Positions 8,504 through 17,294 of a stretch of DNA of 64,000 bases are shown piece by piece. The notes beneath the pieces were generated by a model, which searched no databases, was not told the origin of the DNA, and worked only from the letters and a program-made list of their open reading frames with translations. Positions within the stretch are counted from its first letter, which is position 1; the number at the start of each line of letters is the position of its first letter. The position numbers were made by a program, and so were the translations under genes. The stretch is from Neoakkermansia glycaniphila (lineage in GTDB: Bacteria; Verrucomicrobiota; Verrucomicrobiia; Verrucomicrobiales; Akkermansiaceae): the NCBI RefSeq assembly GCF_001683795.1, contig NZ_LIGX01000041.1:124001-188000 (forward strand). Reading direction: 5' to 3'.

Positions 8504-9385
8504 TTAGTAGCCGTGAGGTTTGCGGCGGATGACGGTGTCGCCTACTTCGAGGCGAAGTCCCTGTGTGATTTTCTTCGGGTCGAAGTCGGCGATGACCTGG
8601 CCGTTTTCGATGCGCGTTACCTTGAGGGTGGCAATGGGCTGGCCGTCGCGGATGACGAGGAGGACGTGATCCGGGCCGAGGCCGATGCGGCTGTCCTGGC
8701 CGACGTTGACGACAACGTAGTTCCAATGGTTGTTGACGGCGGCGATGGAGTAGAGGTCTTCATTCTTGCGAAGGGTTTCGCGGTAGTCGGCCTGTTTGTC
8801 CTGCAGATCGGAAAGGTTGGTTTCTTCGCGGCTCGTTTTGGTTTTGGCTGCGGTGACGAGTGTGTCGAGTTCTTCCTTTTCGGCAATGAGGTTGGCGTTT
8901 TCCTGCTTGACCTGATCGACTTCAAGTTTGATGCGTTCGACCATTTCCTTGACGTTGGTCGTGCTGGAGATGTCGATGCCGTATTCGCGCATTTTGTCGT
9001 TGTACTTGTCGATTTCGTCCTGAATGGCTTTGATTTTGGCAAGTTCGGCTTTCAATGCTTCCTTGGCGGCTTCCAGGTTGCCTTCAGCGACTTGGAGGCG
9101 GCGGGCGGCTGCTTGGCAAAGAGTGCGGTTTTCCTGCATCGTGCGTTTGGCTTCCTTGCTGGCATCGATGCTCTTTTTACGTTCTTCGGCCGCTTTGTTC
9201 TGCTGGGCTTCGAGTTCTTTGCGAAGGGAGCGGAGGCCGCCGGCCTGGTCGTCCAGCACTTGTTCGCCTCCGCCGTGGGAGGCGACGATGAGGTCGTATT
9301 CCTTGCGTTGTTCAAGCGAGTAGTAGATCGCCGCTCCGCCGAGAATGCAGACAAGAAGTACCGTGATGAGTTGTGAGATTTTCAT
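8504..9385 (-). CDS. Membrane-anchored coiled-coil protein with C-terminal beta domain
   Basis: This 293-residue protein has one N-terminal membrane helix (about residues 5-22), a long coiled coil rich in Lys, Glu and Ala (about 40-190) and a beta-rich C-terminal domain (about 200-285: NYVVVNVGQDSRIGLG ... VGDTVI). The C-terminal domain resembles that of its upstream neighbour and, in architecture, MreC or FlgT C-terminal domains. It follows the 303-residue paralog after 26 bases and precedes the small lipoprotein by 33 bases. A structural role in the cell envelope is inference. I do not recognise a named family. Confidence 0.75.
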   Translation of the reverse strand: MKISQLITVLLVCILGGAAIYYSLEQRKEYDLIVASHGGGEQVLDDQAGGLRSLRKELEAQQNKAAEERKKSIDASKEAKRTMQENRTLCQAAARRLQVAEGNLEAAKEALKAELAKIKAIQDEIDKYNDKMREYGIDISSTTNVKEMVERIKLEVDQVKQENANLIAEKEELDTLVTAAKTKTSREETNLSDLQDKQADYRETLRKNEDLYSIAAVNNHWNYVVVNVGQDSRIGLGPDHVLLVIRDGQPIATLKVTRIENGQVIADFDPKKITQGLRLEVGDTVIRRKPHGY

Positions 9386-9411
9386 GGAAGTAAAGTGATC
9401 TTGGGAGTAAG

Positions 9412-10323
9412 TTACTTTTGCTTGCGGACGGAGACGACGCGATCACCGACGTGGATGCGTTCACCGGCGAGGAGGGTGCCGTACACGATGTCGGCTCCGG
9501 CTCGGTTGCTTTCGACGCTGGTGACGTTGAGCTCGGCGATTTTTTCATTGCCGCGCATGACTGCAAGGCGGGAACCCGATACGATGCCTTTGTTGGCTCC
9601 GCTGTCGATGATGACGAAGTTCAGGCTGGGATCGGAGGTGAGTACGCGAGCATCGACTTCAGGTTCGGAGATGCGGGAACGCTGGTCGGAGGCTTTCTTT
9701 TCAACGGCAAGGATGCGTTCGTTGAGTTGCTTGCTGCGGGTGGAGAGTTTGTCGCCCAAAGCACGGGCGTAGTCGTTTTCCTTCTTGATGCGATCGTTTT
9801 CCTGCTTCAAGCGGCCGACTTCTTCGATCATGTCCCGGATGGAGGCTTGTTGGCCGTTGAGCATCAGGGTGGCGAGAGCATCCTTGATTTCCTGATACTG
9901 GGCCTTGGTTTCTTCGGTCTGCGTGTTTACGCGAGCCGTTTCATCGTTGGTTTTGGCGGTTTCGCCGTCCAGACGATTGGTTTCCGCGATGTATTTTTGT
10001 GTTTCTTCGTCGAAGTATGTTTGACGAAGAATGGCATACGATTTTGTCGTAGCCTCGCGGGGAATGCTGTTTGCCGCTCGTTCGACGGCTTCCCATTGCA
10101 GGCGTTCGTAGCTTCTTTCCCCGTTGACGAGAGCTTGGTGATTTTTACAGTAAATAAAGGTTCCAAACAGGAAGAGGACGATGGATCCGATGGTTATTTT
10201 GCTCCACATGGCGTAAGATGAATAGTAGATTCGTAGCAGGTCGTCCTTATTTCTATATGAGTATCGGCCGTAATGCAATCTTAAAAATTGCTTTTCTCGT
10301 TTTTTTTGCCTTTTCGTGGTCAT
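9412..10323 (-). CDS. Membrane-anchored coiled-coil protein, paralog of its downstream neighbour
   Basis: This 303-residue protein has a basic, Arg/Tyr-rich cytoplasmic start, one membrane helix at about residues 42-59 (KITIGSIVLFLFGTFIYC), a coiled coil (about 65-210) and a C-terminal beta domain (about 220-300: LNFVIIDSGANKGIVSG ... VGDRVVSVRKQ). The last domain matches the one in the 8504-9385 gene in strand order and key glycines, although the coiled coils differ. It is the first gene of the operon with that paralog and the small lipoprotein. The upstream region is very AT-rich. Function is unknown. Confidence 0.75.
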   Translation of the reverse strand: MTTKRQKKREKQFLRLHYGRYSYRNKDDLLRIYYSSYAMWSKITIGSIVLFLFGTFIYCKNHQALVNGERSYERLQWEAVERAANSIPREATTKSYAILRQTYFDEETQKYIAETNRLDGETAKTNDETARVNTQTEETKAQYQEIKDALATLMLNGQQASIRDMIEEVGRLKQENDRIKKENDYARALGDKLSTRSKQLNERILAVEKKASDQRSRISEPEVDARVLTSDPSLNFVIIDSGANKGIVSGSRLAVMRGNEKIAELNVTSVESNRAGADIVYGTLLAGERIHVGDRVVSVRKQK

Positions 10324-10579
10324 TTGTGCCTTTTTTTGCGATATTTTTTCTGTCTTTTTATGATGATAATTATTTTATGGTAAAAGATTAATATTTTTTA
10401 TCATTTTTCTTAGCCATCCGAAGGGGGCGCAGTAGAGTCGGGCGCATTTTCGCGTTTTTTCAAGGCAAATTTTTCTTTTCAAAATTGTGACATGTGCGTG
10501 TTTTTTTATCTTTTTATTTTGGTTGAAGCCGGTTTTTTTCTCGTTGAATGTACGATGGATGGCAATTCGGCGTTTGCTC

Positions 10580-10609
10580 TTGACGAGTTGCTCTTTTTTC
10601 AGGTAGTGT
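10580..10609 (+). promoter_or_regulatory. Leaderless-type promoter of the M28 peptidase gene
   Basis: TTGACG (10580-10585), 18 bp and TAGTGT (10604-10609) are followed after five bases by the ATG at 10615. The expected transcription start falls on the start codon. This decides the start against upstream in-frame codons. Confidence 0.6.
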
Positions 10610-10614
10610 CGGGC

Positions 10615-11595
10615 ATGCGTGTTTTGCGTTTTTGGCTTGTTCGTGTGGTGTTGCCGCTGTGTGCGGCTCTGGTTGTGGGGGGCTGCATGATTTCCCAATG
10701 CAGCGGTCCGGAGCATGCCGGCAGGCTTGAGGTGAAGGATGGTTTGCCCGCGAGGCTGGAGAAGCATGTGAGGTTTTTATCGGAGGATTGCCATCCGAGG
10801 TCGGTGGGTTTCCCGGCGAATCAGGAGAAGGTGCTGCGCTATATCGAGAAGGAGCTGGAGGGTTGCGGCGGGGAGGTGAAGAGGCTGCCGTTCAAGGCAG
10901 GGGAGAGGACGTATGAGAATGTGCAGGTGGTGTTTCCCGGCCGCAGGGCGGAGCGGGTGGTGGTGGGCGCCCATTACGATTCATGCGGGGAGACGCCGGG
11001 GGCGGACGATAATGCGAGCGCCGTGGCCGGTTTGCTGGAGCTTGCCCGTATGATGAGGGGGTGCAAGCCCGAGTGTACGGTGGAGCTGGTGTTTTATGCG
11101 AATGAGGAGCCTCCTTTTTTTGCGACGGAGCATATGGGGAGTGTGCATCATGCGAGGTCTCTGGTGAGGGACGGGGTGCCGGTGCGGGCGATGGTTTGCC
11201 TGGAGATGATCGGATTTTTTTCCGATGAGGACGATAGCCAGTCGTATCCGGCGCCGGGGATGGGGTTGCTGTTTCCCGACCGGGGGGATTTTGTAGCTGT
11301 TGTGGGGAACTGGGGGAGTTTCGGGCTGGCGAGGGGTGTGCAGCGCAAGCTGGCGGAGTTTTTGCCGACGGTGAGGCTGAATGTGCCGGATGTGGGGCTG
11401 GGGCTGGATCTTTCGGATCACAGGAGTTATTGGGCGGAGGGGCTGCCAGCCGTGATGGTGACGGATACGGCTTTTTTCCGGAACAGGAGTTACCATCAAC
11501 CGACCGATACGGCGGATGCTCTGGATTACAGGCGTATGGCGGGGGTGGTGAAGGGGGTGTACGAGGCTGTGAAGGAGCTTGCCTCCGGCGAGTGA
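10615..11595 (+). CDS. M28-family zinc peptidase, lipoprotein
   Basis: This 326-residue protein is a membrane-anchored aminopeptidase-like enzyme of family M28. The signal peptide ends in VVGGC (lipid cysteine about C24). The di-zinc motifs are present: VVVGAHYDSC (H120, D122), GADDNASAVA (D131), YANEEPPFF (E164/E165), CLEMIGF (E197) and a late histidine in SYHQPTDTAD. The substrate is unknown; M28 enzymes remove N-terminal residues from peptides, or in the glutaminyl-cyclase branch cyclise them. The open frame extends 41 codons upstream, but the start at 10615 fits both the lipoprotein signal and the promoter. It stands alone, convergent with pnp. Confidence 0.9.
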   Translation: MRVLRFWLVRVVLPLCAALVVGGCMISQCSGPEHAGRLEVKDGLPARLEKHVRFLSEDCHPRSVGFPANQEKVLRYIEKELEGCGGEVKRLPFKAGERTYENVQVVFPGRRAERVVVGAHYDSCGETPGADDNASAVAGLLELARMMRGCKPECTVELVFYANEEPPFFATEHMGSVHHARSLVRDGVPVRAMVCLEMIGFFSDEDDSQSYPAPGMGLLFPDRGDFVAVVGNWGSFGLARGVQRKLAEFLPTVRLNVPDVGLGLDLSDHRSYWAEGLPAVMVTDTAFFRNRSYHQPTDTADALDYRRMAGVVKGVYEAVKELASGE

Positions 11596-11668
11596 CGGCG
11601 GAGCCCTGAGAAGGTTGCACGGAAGGAGCCTGGGCTGCTGCCGGAGGAGGCCGAAGGCGGTATGAAAA

Positions 11669-11695
11669 AGCCGCACCCGGTATCCGGATGCGGCT
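11669..11695 (-). terminator. Rho-independent terminator of pnp
   Basis: A 12-bp stem with one imperfect pair (11669-11680 with 11684-11695) and a 3-base loop is followed on the minus strand by a short T run (complement of 11665-11669). It lies 24 bases after the pnp stop. Confidence 0.75.
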
Positions 11696-11719
11696 GGTGA
11701 TGAGGTTGTGAGGCCAGGT

Positions 11720-13864
11720 TTATTCGGTGATGCCTGCGTCTGCGGCGTCCTTGGCCTTGGCATCGCGCTGGGCGGCGCGGATGGACATTTTCACGCGGCC
11801 TTTTTCATCGATGCCGATGCATTTGGCGGTGACGATGTCGCCGATGTTGACGACGTCTTCCGTTTTCTGCGTGCGGCCTTCGGCGAGTTCGGAGATGTGG
11901 ATGAGTCCGTCTTTGCCCGGGAGGACTTCCATGAAGGCTCCGAAGGTGGTGGTGGAGACGATTTTACCGGTGTAGAGTTCACCGATTTCGATTTCCTGGA
12001 ACATGCGTTTGATGAGGTAGAGTGCGCGGTCGAGGCCTTCCTGTTTGGAGGCGTAGATGCGTACGGTGCCGTCTTCTTCGATGTTGATGTCGGTGCCTGT
12101 TTCGGCCTGGATGGCTTTGATGTTTTTGCCGCCGGGGCCGATGAGTTCGCCGATGCGGTCCTGCGGGATGCTGGTGGACTCGATGCGCGGGGCATTCGGG
12201 CTCATGGTTCCCGGGGTGCTGATGGCGGCATTCATGGTGTCGAGGATCTGAGTGCGGCCGTTTTTGGCGAGGACGATGGCTTCTTCAAGGATGGAGAGCG
12301 GGATGCCCGGGAGCTTGAGGTCGAGCTGGTAGCCCGTGACGCCTGCTTCGGAGCCGCAGAGTTTGAAGTCCATGTCGCCGTAGAAGTCTTCGGAGCCGAT
12401 GATGTCGAGCAGGGTTTCATGGCGTTCCATTTCGTTCTGTTCGTTGAAGACGGTGACAAGGCCGACGGAGATGCCGGCGACGGGGCGCTTGAGAGGTACG
12501 CCTGCATGGAGGAGGGACATGGTGCCTGCGCAGACGGATGCCATGGAGGTGGATCCGTTGGATTCCATGATTTCCGAGGATACGCGGATGGCGTACGGGA
12601 ATTCGTCTTCCGCCGGGATGACGGGGGCGATGGAGCGTTCCGCAAGGGCGCCGTGGCCGATTTCGCGGCGGTTCTGACCTCCGAAGCGGCCGGTGTCGCC
12701 GACGGAGAAGGGCGGGAAGTTGTAGTGCAGGATGAAGCGTTTTTCATCTTCGCCGCCAGTGTAGGAGTCGAAGTATTGTTTGTCTTCGACGGGGGCGAGG
12801 GTGGCGAGGCACATGGACATGGTTTCGCCGCGGGCAAAGAGGGCGGAGCCGTGGACGACGGAGGGCAGGCAGCCTACTTCCGCGACGAGGGGGCGGAGCT
12901 GTTTGAGCTGGCGGCCGTCGGCGCGTTTGCCTTTTTCCATGATGGAGATGCGGAAGGCTTTTTTCTGGATGTATTCGAAGACCTGTTCGATGTCGAAGTC
13001 GGTGGCTTCGGGGTGGCGAGCCTTGATGGCGGTTTCGACTTCGTCGCGAAGGGCGCCGACTTTTTTCTGGCGTTCGACTTTGGAGTCGGCGTAGATGGCG
13101 GCTTCGATGCGGTCGCCTGCGATTTCGTATCCGATTTCGAGGAGTTCGGGTTTGGCGACGCAGAGTTCGTAGCTGCGTTTTTCCTTGCCGCAGAGGGCGC
13201 GGAGTTCTTCCTGTTTTTCACAGATGACGCGGACGTTTTCCTGTGCGAAGTGGAGGGCTTTGATGAATTCTTCTTCCGGGAGTTCGTTGGCCGCGCCTTC
13301 GATCATGATGACCTGGTCTTTGCTGCCGACGTAGACGAGGTCGAGGTCGCTGTCCTTGCGTTCGGTGTTGGTGGGGTTGATGACGAATTGGCCGTCGATG
13401 CGGCCGACGCGGACGGCGCCCACGGGTTCGGCGAAGGGGATGTCGGAGACGACGAGTGCGGCGGATGCGCCGTTGATGCTGAGGATGTCCGGGTCGTTTT
13501 CACCGTCTGCCGAGAGGAGGATGGCGATGATCTGGGTGTCGTAGAGGTAGCCCTTCGGGAACATGGGGCGAAGGGGGCGGTCCGTCATGCGGCAGGTGAG
13601 GATTTCCTTTTCGGTAGGACGGCCTTCACGTTTGAAGTAGCCGCCGGGGAACATGCCCGCTGCTGCCGCTTTTTCCTTGTATTCGACGGAGAGAGGGAAG
13701 AATGTCTGCCCTTCCTTGATTTTGGTGGCGCTGACGGCGGTGACGAGGATGACGGTGTCTCCGCAACGTACGGTGACGGCTCCGTCGGCAAGGCGTGCCA
13801 TTTTGCCTGTTTCAATGGTGATGGGGGTTGCGCCGACGGCGCATTCGATGGAATGTATACTCAT
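11720..13864 (-). CDS. pnp: Polyribonucleotide nucleotidyltransferase (PNPase)
   Basis: This 714-residue enzyme degrades RNA 3' to 5' using phosphate and is a core part of RNA turnover. Two RNase PH domains are visible (about 1-225 and 305-545; second core FGGQNRREIGHGALAERS), joined by a helical region, then a KH domain (IGELIGPGGKNIKAIQ, about 560-575) and an S1 domain (YTGKIVSTTTFGAFMEVLPGK, about 625-645). Length fits the family. I chose the ATG at 13864 (MSIHSIEC); the open frame runs 31 codons further upstream but that part is not PNPase-like. The usual neighbour rpsO is not seen upstream. A terminator follows. Confidence 0.98.
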   Translation of the reverse strand: MSIHSIECAVGATPITIETGKMARLADGAVTVRCGDTVILVTAVSATKIKEGQTFFPLSVEYKEKAAAAGMFPGGYFKREGRPTEKEILTCRMTDRPLRPMFPKGYLYDTQIIAILLSADGENDPDILSINGASAALVVSDIPFAEPVGAVRVGRIDGQFVINPTNTERKDSDLDLVYVGSKDQVIMIEGAANELPEEEFIKALHFAQENVRVICEKQEELRALCGKEKRSYELCVAKPELLEIGYEIAGDRIEAAIYADSKVERQKKVGALRDEVETAIKARHPEATDFDIEQVFEYIQKKAFRISIMEKGKRADGRQLKQLRPLVAEVGCLPSVVHGSALFARGETMSMCLATLAPVEDKQYFDSYTGGEDEKRFILHYNFPPFSVGDTGRFGGQNRREIGHGALAERSIAPVIPAEDEFPYAIRVSSEIMESNGSTSMASVCAGTMSLLHAGVPLKRPVAGISVGLVTVFNEQNEMERHETLLDIIGSEDFYGDMDFKLCGSEAGVTGYQLDLKLPGIPLSILEEAIVLAKNGRTQILDTMNAAISTPGTMSPNAPRIESTSIPQDRIGELIGPGGKNIKAIQAETGTDINIEEDGTVRIYASKQEGLDRALYLIKRMFQEIEIGELYTGKIVSTTTFGAFMEVLPGKDGLIHISELAEGRTQKTEDVVNIGDIVTAKCIGIDEKGRVKMSIRAAQRDAKAKDAADAGITE

Positions 13865-14190
13865 TGTATATTGGTTTCTTCTTGCATGGGCCGGGGCTTC
13901 ACCTGCAAGAGCCGGCCCGTGCGGTTGCTCTTGTTGGCTTGAGGGTGATCCGGGCACGCCCAGGAAATGGGTCGGCCGACCGGGCGCTCCGCTCTTCCTC
14001 TGAATGGGAGGGGCTCATGCGCTGCCGGGCGGCAGGGCAGGTGGTTGAAAAGCTTCACAAGGCCTGCCGGATCATGGATACAGTGCAACTCTACAGCTGC
14101 CTGCACGACCATGTTAACAGATGTTTCACAGTTGGGCAAGCACATATTGCGGGAGTGTGTGCCGGGGGCGGTTCGGGGCGCAGTGGCGTC
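13865..14190. other. Divergent intergenic region between pnp and the next gene
   Basis: These 326 bases hold no recognisable gene. I looked for rpsO, which often precedes pnp, and for SRP RNA or RNase P signatures, and found none. The promoter of the plus-strand gene starts at 14191. Confidence 0.45.
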
Positions 14191-14218
14191 TTGACTACCC
14201 GGGAAATGGTGATAGGAT
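14191..14218 (+). promoter_or_regulatory. Leaderless-type promoter
   Basis: TTGACT (14191-14196), 16 bp and TAGGAT (14213-14218) are followed after six bases by the ATG at 14225. Confidence 0.65.
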
Positions 14219-14224
14219 GATGGC

Positions 14225-15484
14225 ATGAATTGGTCATCACTTCTGTTGTGCGCGTTGGCGGTTTCTTCCATGCAGGTTTTCGGCAGCGAGGAGGGGATGA
14301 AGCAGGCGCTTGCCAAATGGAATAGCCAGGTGAGCGACTGGACGACTGCCTACGAGCACGCTTCTTCGGATGCGGATAAGGAGAAGCTGCTGAAGATTCA
14401 ACCCGATGTGCTGGCGGCGGGGAAGGAGTTGTGGAAGGCGGTTCCCGTTGCGGAGTTTAAGGAGTCGTGGGCGTTTCCGGCGGTGGCGTGGTGGATGAAT
14501 AATCCCGATCTTCTGGTGGCTGTCGTGCCCGAGAAGGAGCGTGCAGCGGCTGCGGAAGCTTTGCTGGCAGCCATGGAGAAGGTTCATTTTCTGTCGCCCG
14601 CCGCGGCCGATGTTTGTGCGGCTTTGAGTGCGGGGGCGTCTGCGCGCATGTATAAGGTGCTGGAGTCGATTTATCTGTCGAATTCCAGTTCGAGGGCGAA
14701 GGGGTGCGCGGCCTTGGGGATGGCGGTTATGCTGGGCAAGTCGTCGGAAGCCGAGCAGCGCGAGTATGTGTTCGGCGGGGCGGAGTTGGCGAGGAGCCAG
14801 AGGCTGCTGTATGTGAAGGAGGCTTTGTTGCGCTGCCCCGAGGCTCCGTTCGGAGGTTCGACGGTGGAGGCCGTGGCCGTGGAGGAGGTTTACCGCCTTT
14901 CCCATCTGGTCGAGGGGCGCGTGCCTCCGGCTCTGGAGGTGAAGTCCGCCGACGGAGCGACGGTGAAGCTTCCTTCGACGGCGAAGCCGACGCTTGTTTT
15001 GTTCTGGTCTCCGGAGGATGAGACTAGTCTTTCCATTATGGCGATGATGGACGAGTTCCGTTCGAAGCATCCCGGCATTGCCGTGTGTCCTGTGGTCAGC
15101 GGGGTGAAGCTGGCGGATCTGCCCGGGGTGATGGAGAAGAGAGGTTTGCAGGCGGAGTCGTATGTGGATGAGGAGGGTAAGGCGGTGGCGGATTACCGGT
15201 TGCCGGCTCTGCCGTATGCGTATTTGATCGGCGTGGACGGTAAGACGATTTATTGCGGGTATCCCGATATGGCGCTTCAGGCGAAGATACGCGAGTGTGT
15301 GAAGGGGCTGGAAGGCGATGTTTCTCCTGCACCGCAGGCTGTTCCTGTGGCTTCTCCTGCTCCGGAAGGCCGCCCGGTGCCCAGTCCTTCCGCGCCCGTT
15401 GCTGCAGGAGCGGCTGCCCCGGCGCCTTCCTCTCCGGCTGCTGATGCGGCTCCGCCGTTGCGCCCGATGCCAAGTTTCAAGTGA
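14225..15484 (+). CDS. Secreted protein with thioredoxin-like (TlpA-type) domain lacking CxxC
   Basis: This 419-residue protein has a short signal peptide (about 1-20), a helical N-terminal part (about 25-220) and a thioredoxin-fold domain (about 235-365) with the strand-helix pattern PTLVLFWSPEDETS ... LPYAYLIGVDGKTIYCGYP. The cis-proline segment (ALPYAYLI) is kept but the redox CxxC is replaced by SPED, so it is unlikely to be a disulfide oxidoreductase. A Pro/Ala-rich tail follows (about 370-415). It directly precedes the CCA-adding enzyme (stop at 15484). It may be a binding or scaffold protein; the target is unknown. Confidence 0.8.
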   Translation: MNWSSLLLCALAVSSMQVFGSEEGMKQALAKWNSQVSDWTTAYEHASSDADKEKLLKIQPDVLAAGKELWKAVPVAEFKESWAFPAVAWWMNNPDLLVAVVPEKERAAAAEALLAAMEKVHFLSPAAADVCAALSAGASARMYKVLESIYLSNSSSRAKGCAALGMAVMLGKSSEAEQREYVFGGAELARSQRLLYVKEALLRCPEAPFGGSTVEAVAVEEVYRLSHLVEGRVPPALEVKSADGATVKLPSTAKPTLVLFWSPEDETSLSIMAMMDEFRSKHPGIAVCPVVSGVKLADLPGVMEKRGLQAESYVDEEGKAVADYRLPALPYAYLIGVDGKTIYCGYPDMALQAKIRECVKGLEGDVSPAPQAVPVASPAPEGRPVPSPSAPVAAGAAAPAPSSPAADAAPPLRPMPSFK

Positions 15485-15493
15485 TTGCCGTTT

Positions 15494-16843
15494 ATGGGGG
15501 TTCATGTGCAGGATGCTTCGGGGATCGAGGGTGAGGCGAGGGCTGTCGCTTTTCGTTTGCGCGAGGCGGGGCATGAGGCGTTTTTCGTGGGCGGGAGCGT
15601 GCGCGATCGTCTTTTGGGGCTTCCGGTGAGGGAGGTGGATATTGCGACTTCGGCGAGGCCGGAGGAGGTGCTTCGGCTGTTTCCGAATTCGTGGGCGGTA
15701 GGGGTGAGTTTCGGCGTGGTGCTGGTGCCGGGCGGGAGGTTCCATTTCGATGTGGCGACGTTCCGGGAGGATGGGGAGTATCTGGACGGGAGGCACCCGG
15801 AGGGGGTGCGTTTTGCGACAGCCCGCGAGGATGTGGAGCGGCGGGATTTTACGGTGAACGGGTTGTTGGAGGATCCGGTTTCCGGCGAGGTGATCGATTA
15901 TGTGGGCGGTTTGGAGGATTTGAGGCGGCGGGAGCTGCGGGCGATCGGCGATCCGGAGCGGCGTTTCCGGGAGGATTCCCTGCGCCTGTTGCGCGGTGTG
16001 CGGCTGGCGGTGACGAAGGGGTTTTCTCTGGAGGCCGGGACGTGGCAGGCTTTGCGCAATTTGGCTTTTTTGATCGGCCGCGTGGCTCCTGAGCGGGTGC
16101 ATCAGGAGCTGGACAGGATTTGGCTGAGCTCCGGGCGGGGAAGAGGGCTCGATTTGCTGATGGATTCGGGGCTGATGGGGGAGGTGGTGCCGGAGTTTTT
16201 GGCGTTGCGCGGGTGCGAGCAGCCTCCGCAGTGGCATCCGGAGGGGGATGTGTATACGCATACGCGGATGATGCTCGATTTGCTGGAGGGGGAGCCGTCT
16301 CTCTCGCTGGTGTGGGCGGTGCTGCTGCATGATATCGGCAAGCCTGCGTGTTTCCGTGTGGATGAGACGGGGCGTATCCGGTTCAATGGTCACGATGCTG
16401 TGGGCGCTTTGCTGGCCGGGGAGATTCTCCGGCGGTTGAAGTATTCGCGGGAGATGGTGCAGTCCGTGGTGAGGAAGGTGGAGCGGCATATGCAGTTCAT
16501 GAATGTGCGGAGTATGCGCTCCGGGAAGTTGCGCCTTTTTATGGCGGGCGCGGATTTCGCAGATGAGCTGGCTCTGCACCGGGCGGATTGCCTGGCTTCC
16601 AATGGCGGTTTGGAGAATTACGATTTTGTGTGCGGGGAGCTGGCGAAGCTGAAGGATGTTCCGGTGTTGCCTCAGCCGTTGTTGCAGGGCAGGGATCTGA
16701 TGGCGCTCGGTTTGAGGCCCGGGCCTTTGTTCAGGCTGGTACTGGAAGGTGCGTTGATCGAGCAGGCGGAAGGTTTGTTTGCCGATCGCAAGGGTGCTTT
16801 GAAGTGGCTGGCGGATTATGTGTGTTCCGCGTCCATGGCCTGA
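15494..16843 (+). CDS. cca: CCA tRNA nucleotidyltransferase with HD domain
   Basis: This protein of about 449 residues would add or repair the 3' CCA end of tRNAs. The class II polymerase core is clear: GGSVRDRLLG and the metal-binding EVDIAT near residues 30-50, RRDFTVNGL near 117-125, and the base-selecting REDSLRLLRGVRLA near 158-171. An HD domain follows (VLLHDIGKP, about 275-283), as in many bacterial members that combine it with phosphatase activity. Two starts are possible: TTG at 15485, right after the previous stop, or ATG at 15494, which I prefer. The 3' end overlaps the convergent GNAT gene by 28 bases. Confidence 0.93.
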   Translation: MGVHVQDASGIEGEARAVAFRLREAGHEAFFVGGSVRDRLLGLPVREVDIATSARPEEVLRLFPNSWAVGVSFGVVLVPGGRFHFDVATFREDGEYLDGRHPEGVRFATAREDVERRDFTVNGLLEDPVSGEVIDYVGGLEDLRRRELRAIGDPERRFREDSLRLLRGVRLAVTKGFSLEAGTWQALRNLAFLIGRVAPERVHQELDRIWLSSGRGRGLDLLMDSGLMGEVVPEFLALRGCEQPPQWHPEGDVYTHTRMMLDLLEGEPSLSLVWAVLLHDIGKPACFRVDETGRIRFNGHDAVGALLAGEILRRLKYSREMVQSVVRKVERHMQFMNVRSMRSGKLRLFMAGADFADELALHRADCLASNGGLENYDFVCGELAKLKDVPVLPQPLLQGRDLMALGLRPGPLFRLVLEGALIEQAEGLFADRKGALKWLADYVCSASMA

Positions 16844-17274
16844 GGGTGCCTGATCCAGCGGAGGTAGGGGATGCCTTCGATGGTTTCCTCCTGTGCCGGG
16901 GTGAAGCCCAGCGATGTGTAGAAGGAGTGGAGGCTGCCGCCCGGTTCGTCGTTTTTCCGGAGGGCATGGAGGTAGATGGGGCGTGTGTGGCCAAGAGATT
17001 CCATGGCGGCACGCATGAGCGCTGTGCCGAGTCCCTGGCGGCGGATGGTGTGGCGTACGGCGAGGTAGCCGATGGCGGCATGCGAGGGGGAGTAGATGAG
17101 AGCGGCCGCGATGGTGGCGCCGCTGCGTATGCAGAGGACGCTGCCGCGGCCGATGTTGCGTCGGAATGTCCGGCTGTAGTCTGCTTCGTCGTAGTCGGGG
17201 AAGGAGTCGCGCACGCTTTCCGCCAGTTCGAGCAGGGCGGGGATGTCCCGGTGCCGTGCGGCAGAGATGAGCAT
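16816..17274 (-). CDS. GNAT family N-acetyltransferase
   Basis: This 152-residue acetyltransferase has the acetyl-CoA loop RRQGLGTALM at about residues 78-87, preceded by the strand AIGYLAVR, and ends with the common SFYTSLGFTPAQE segment (about 117-129). I chose the ATG at 17274 (MLISAARHRD), where the fold begins; the frame stays open far upstream but overlaps the metalloprotease gene. It follows the YugP-type gene after 20 bases, so they may be one operon. Its last 28 bases overlap the end of cca on the other strand. Substrate unknown. Confidence 0.88.
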   Translation of the reverse strand: MLISAARHRDIPALLELAESVRDSFPDYDEADYSRTFRRNIGRGSVLCIRSGATIAAALIYSPSHAAIGYLAVRHTIRRQGLGTALMRAAMESLGHTRPIYLHALRKNDEPGGSLHSFYTSLGFTPAQEETIEGIPYLRWIRHPQAMDAEHT

Positions 17275-17294
17275 GCGCGAGGAGGATGGCGGGG

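Noticed and set aside
13865..14224. rpsO, SRP RNA or RNase P RNA upstream of pnp
   Set aside because: No open frame resembles S15, and no RNA signature sequences were found.
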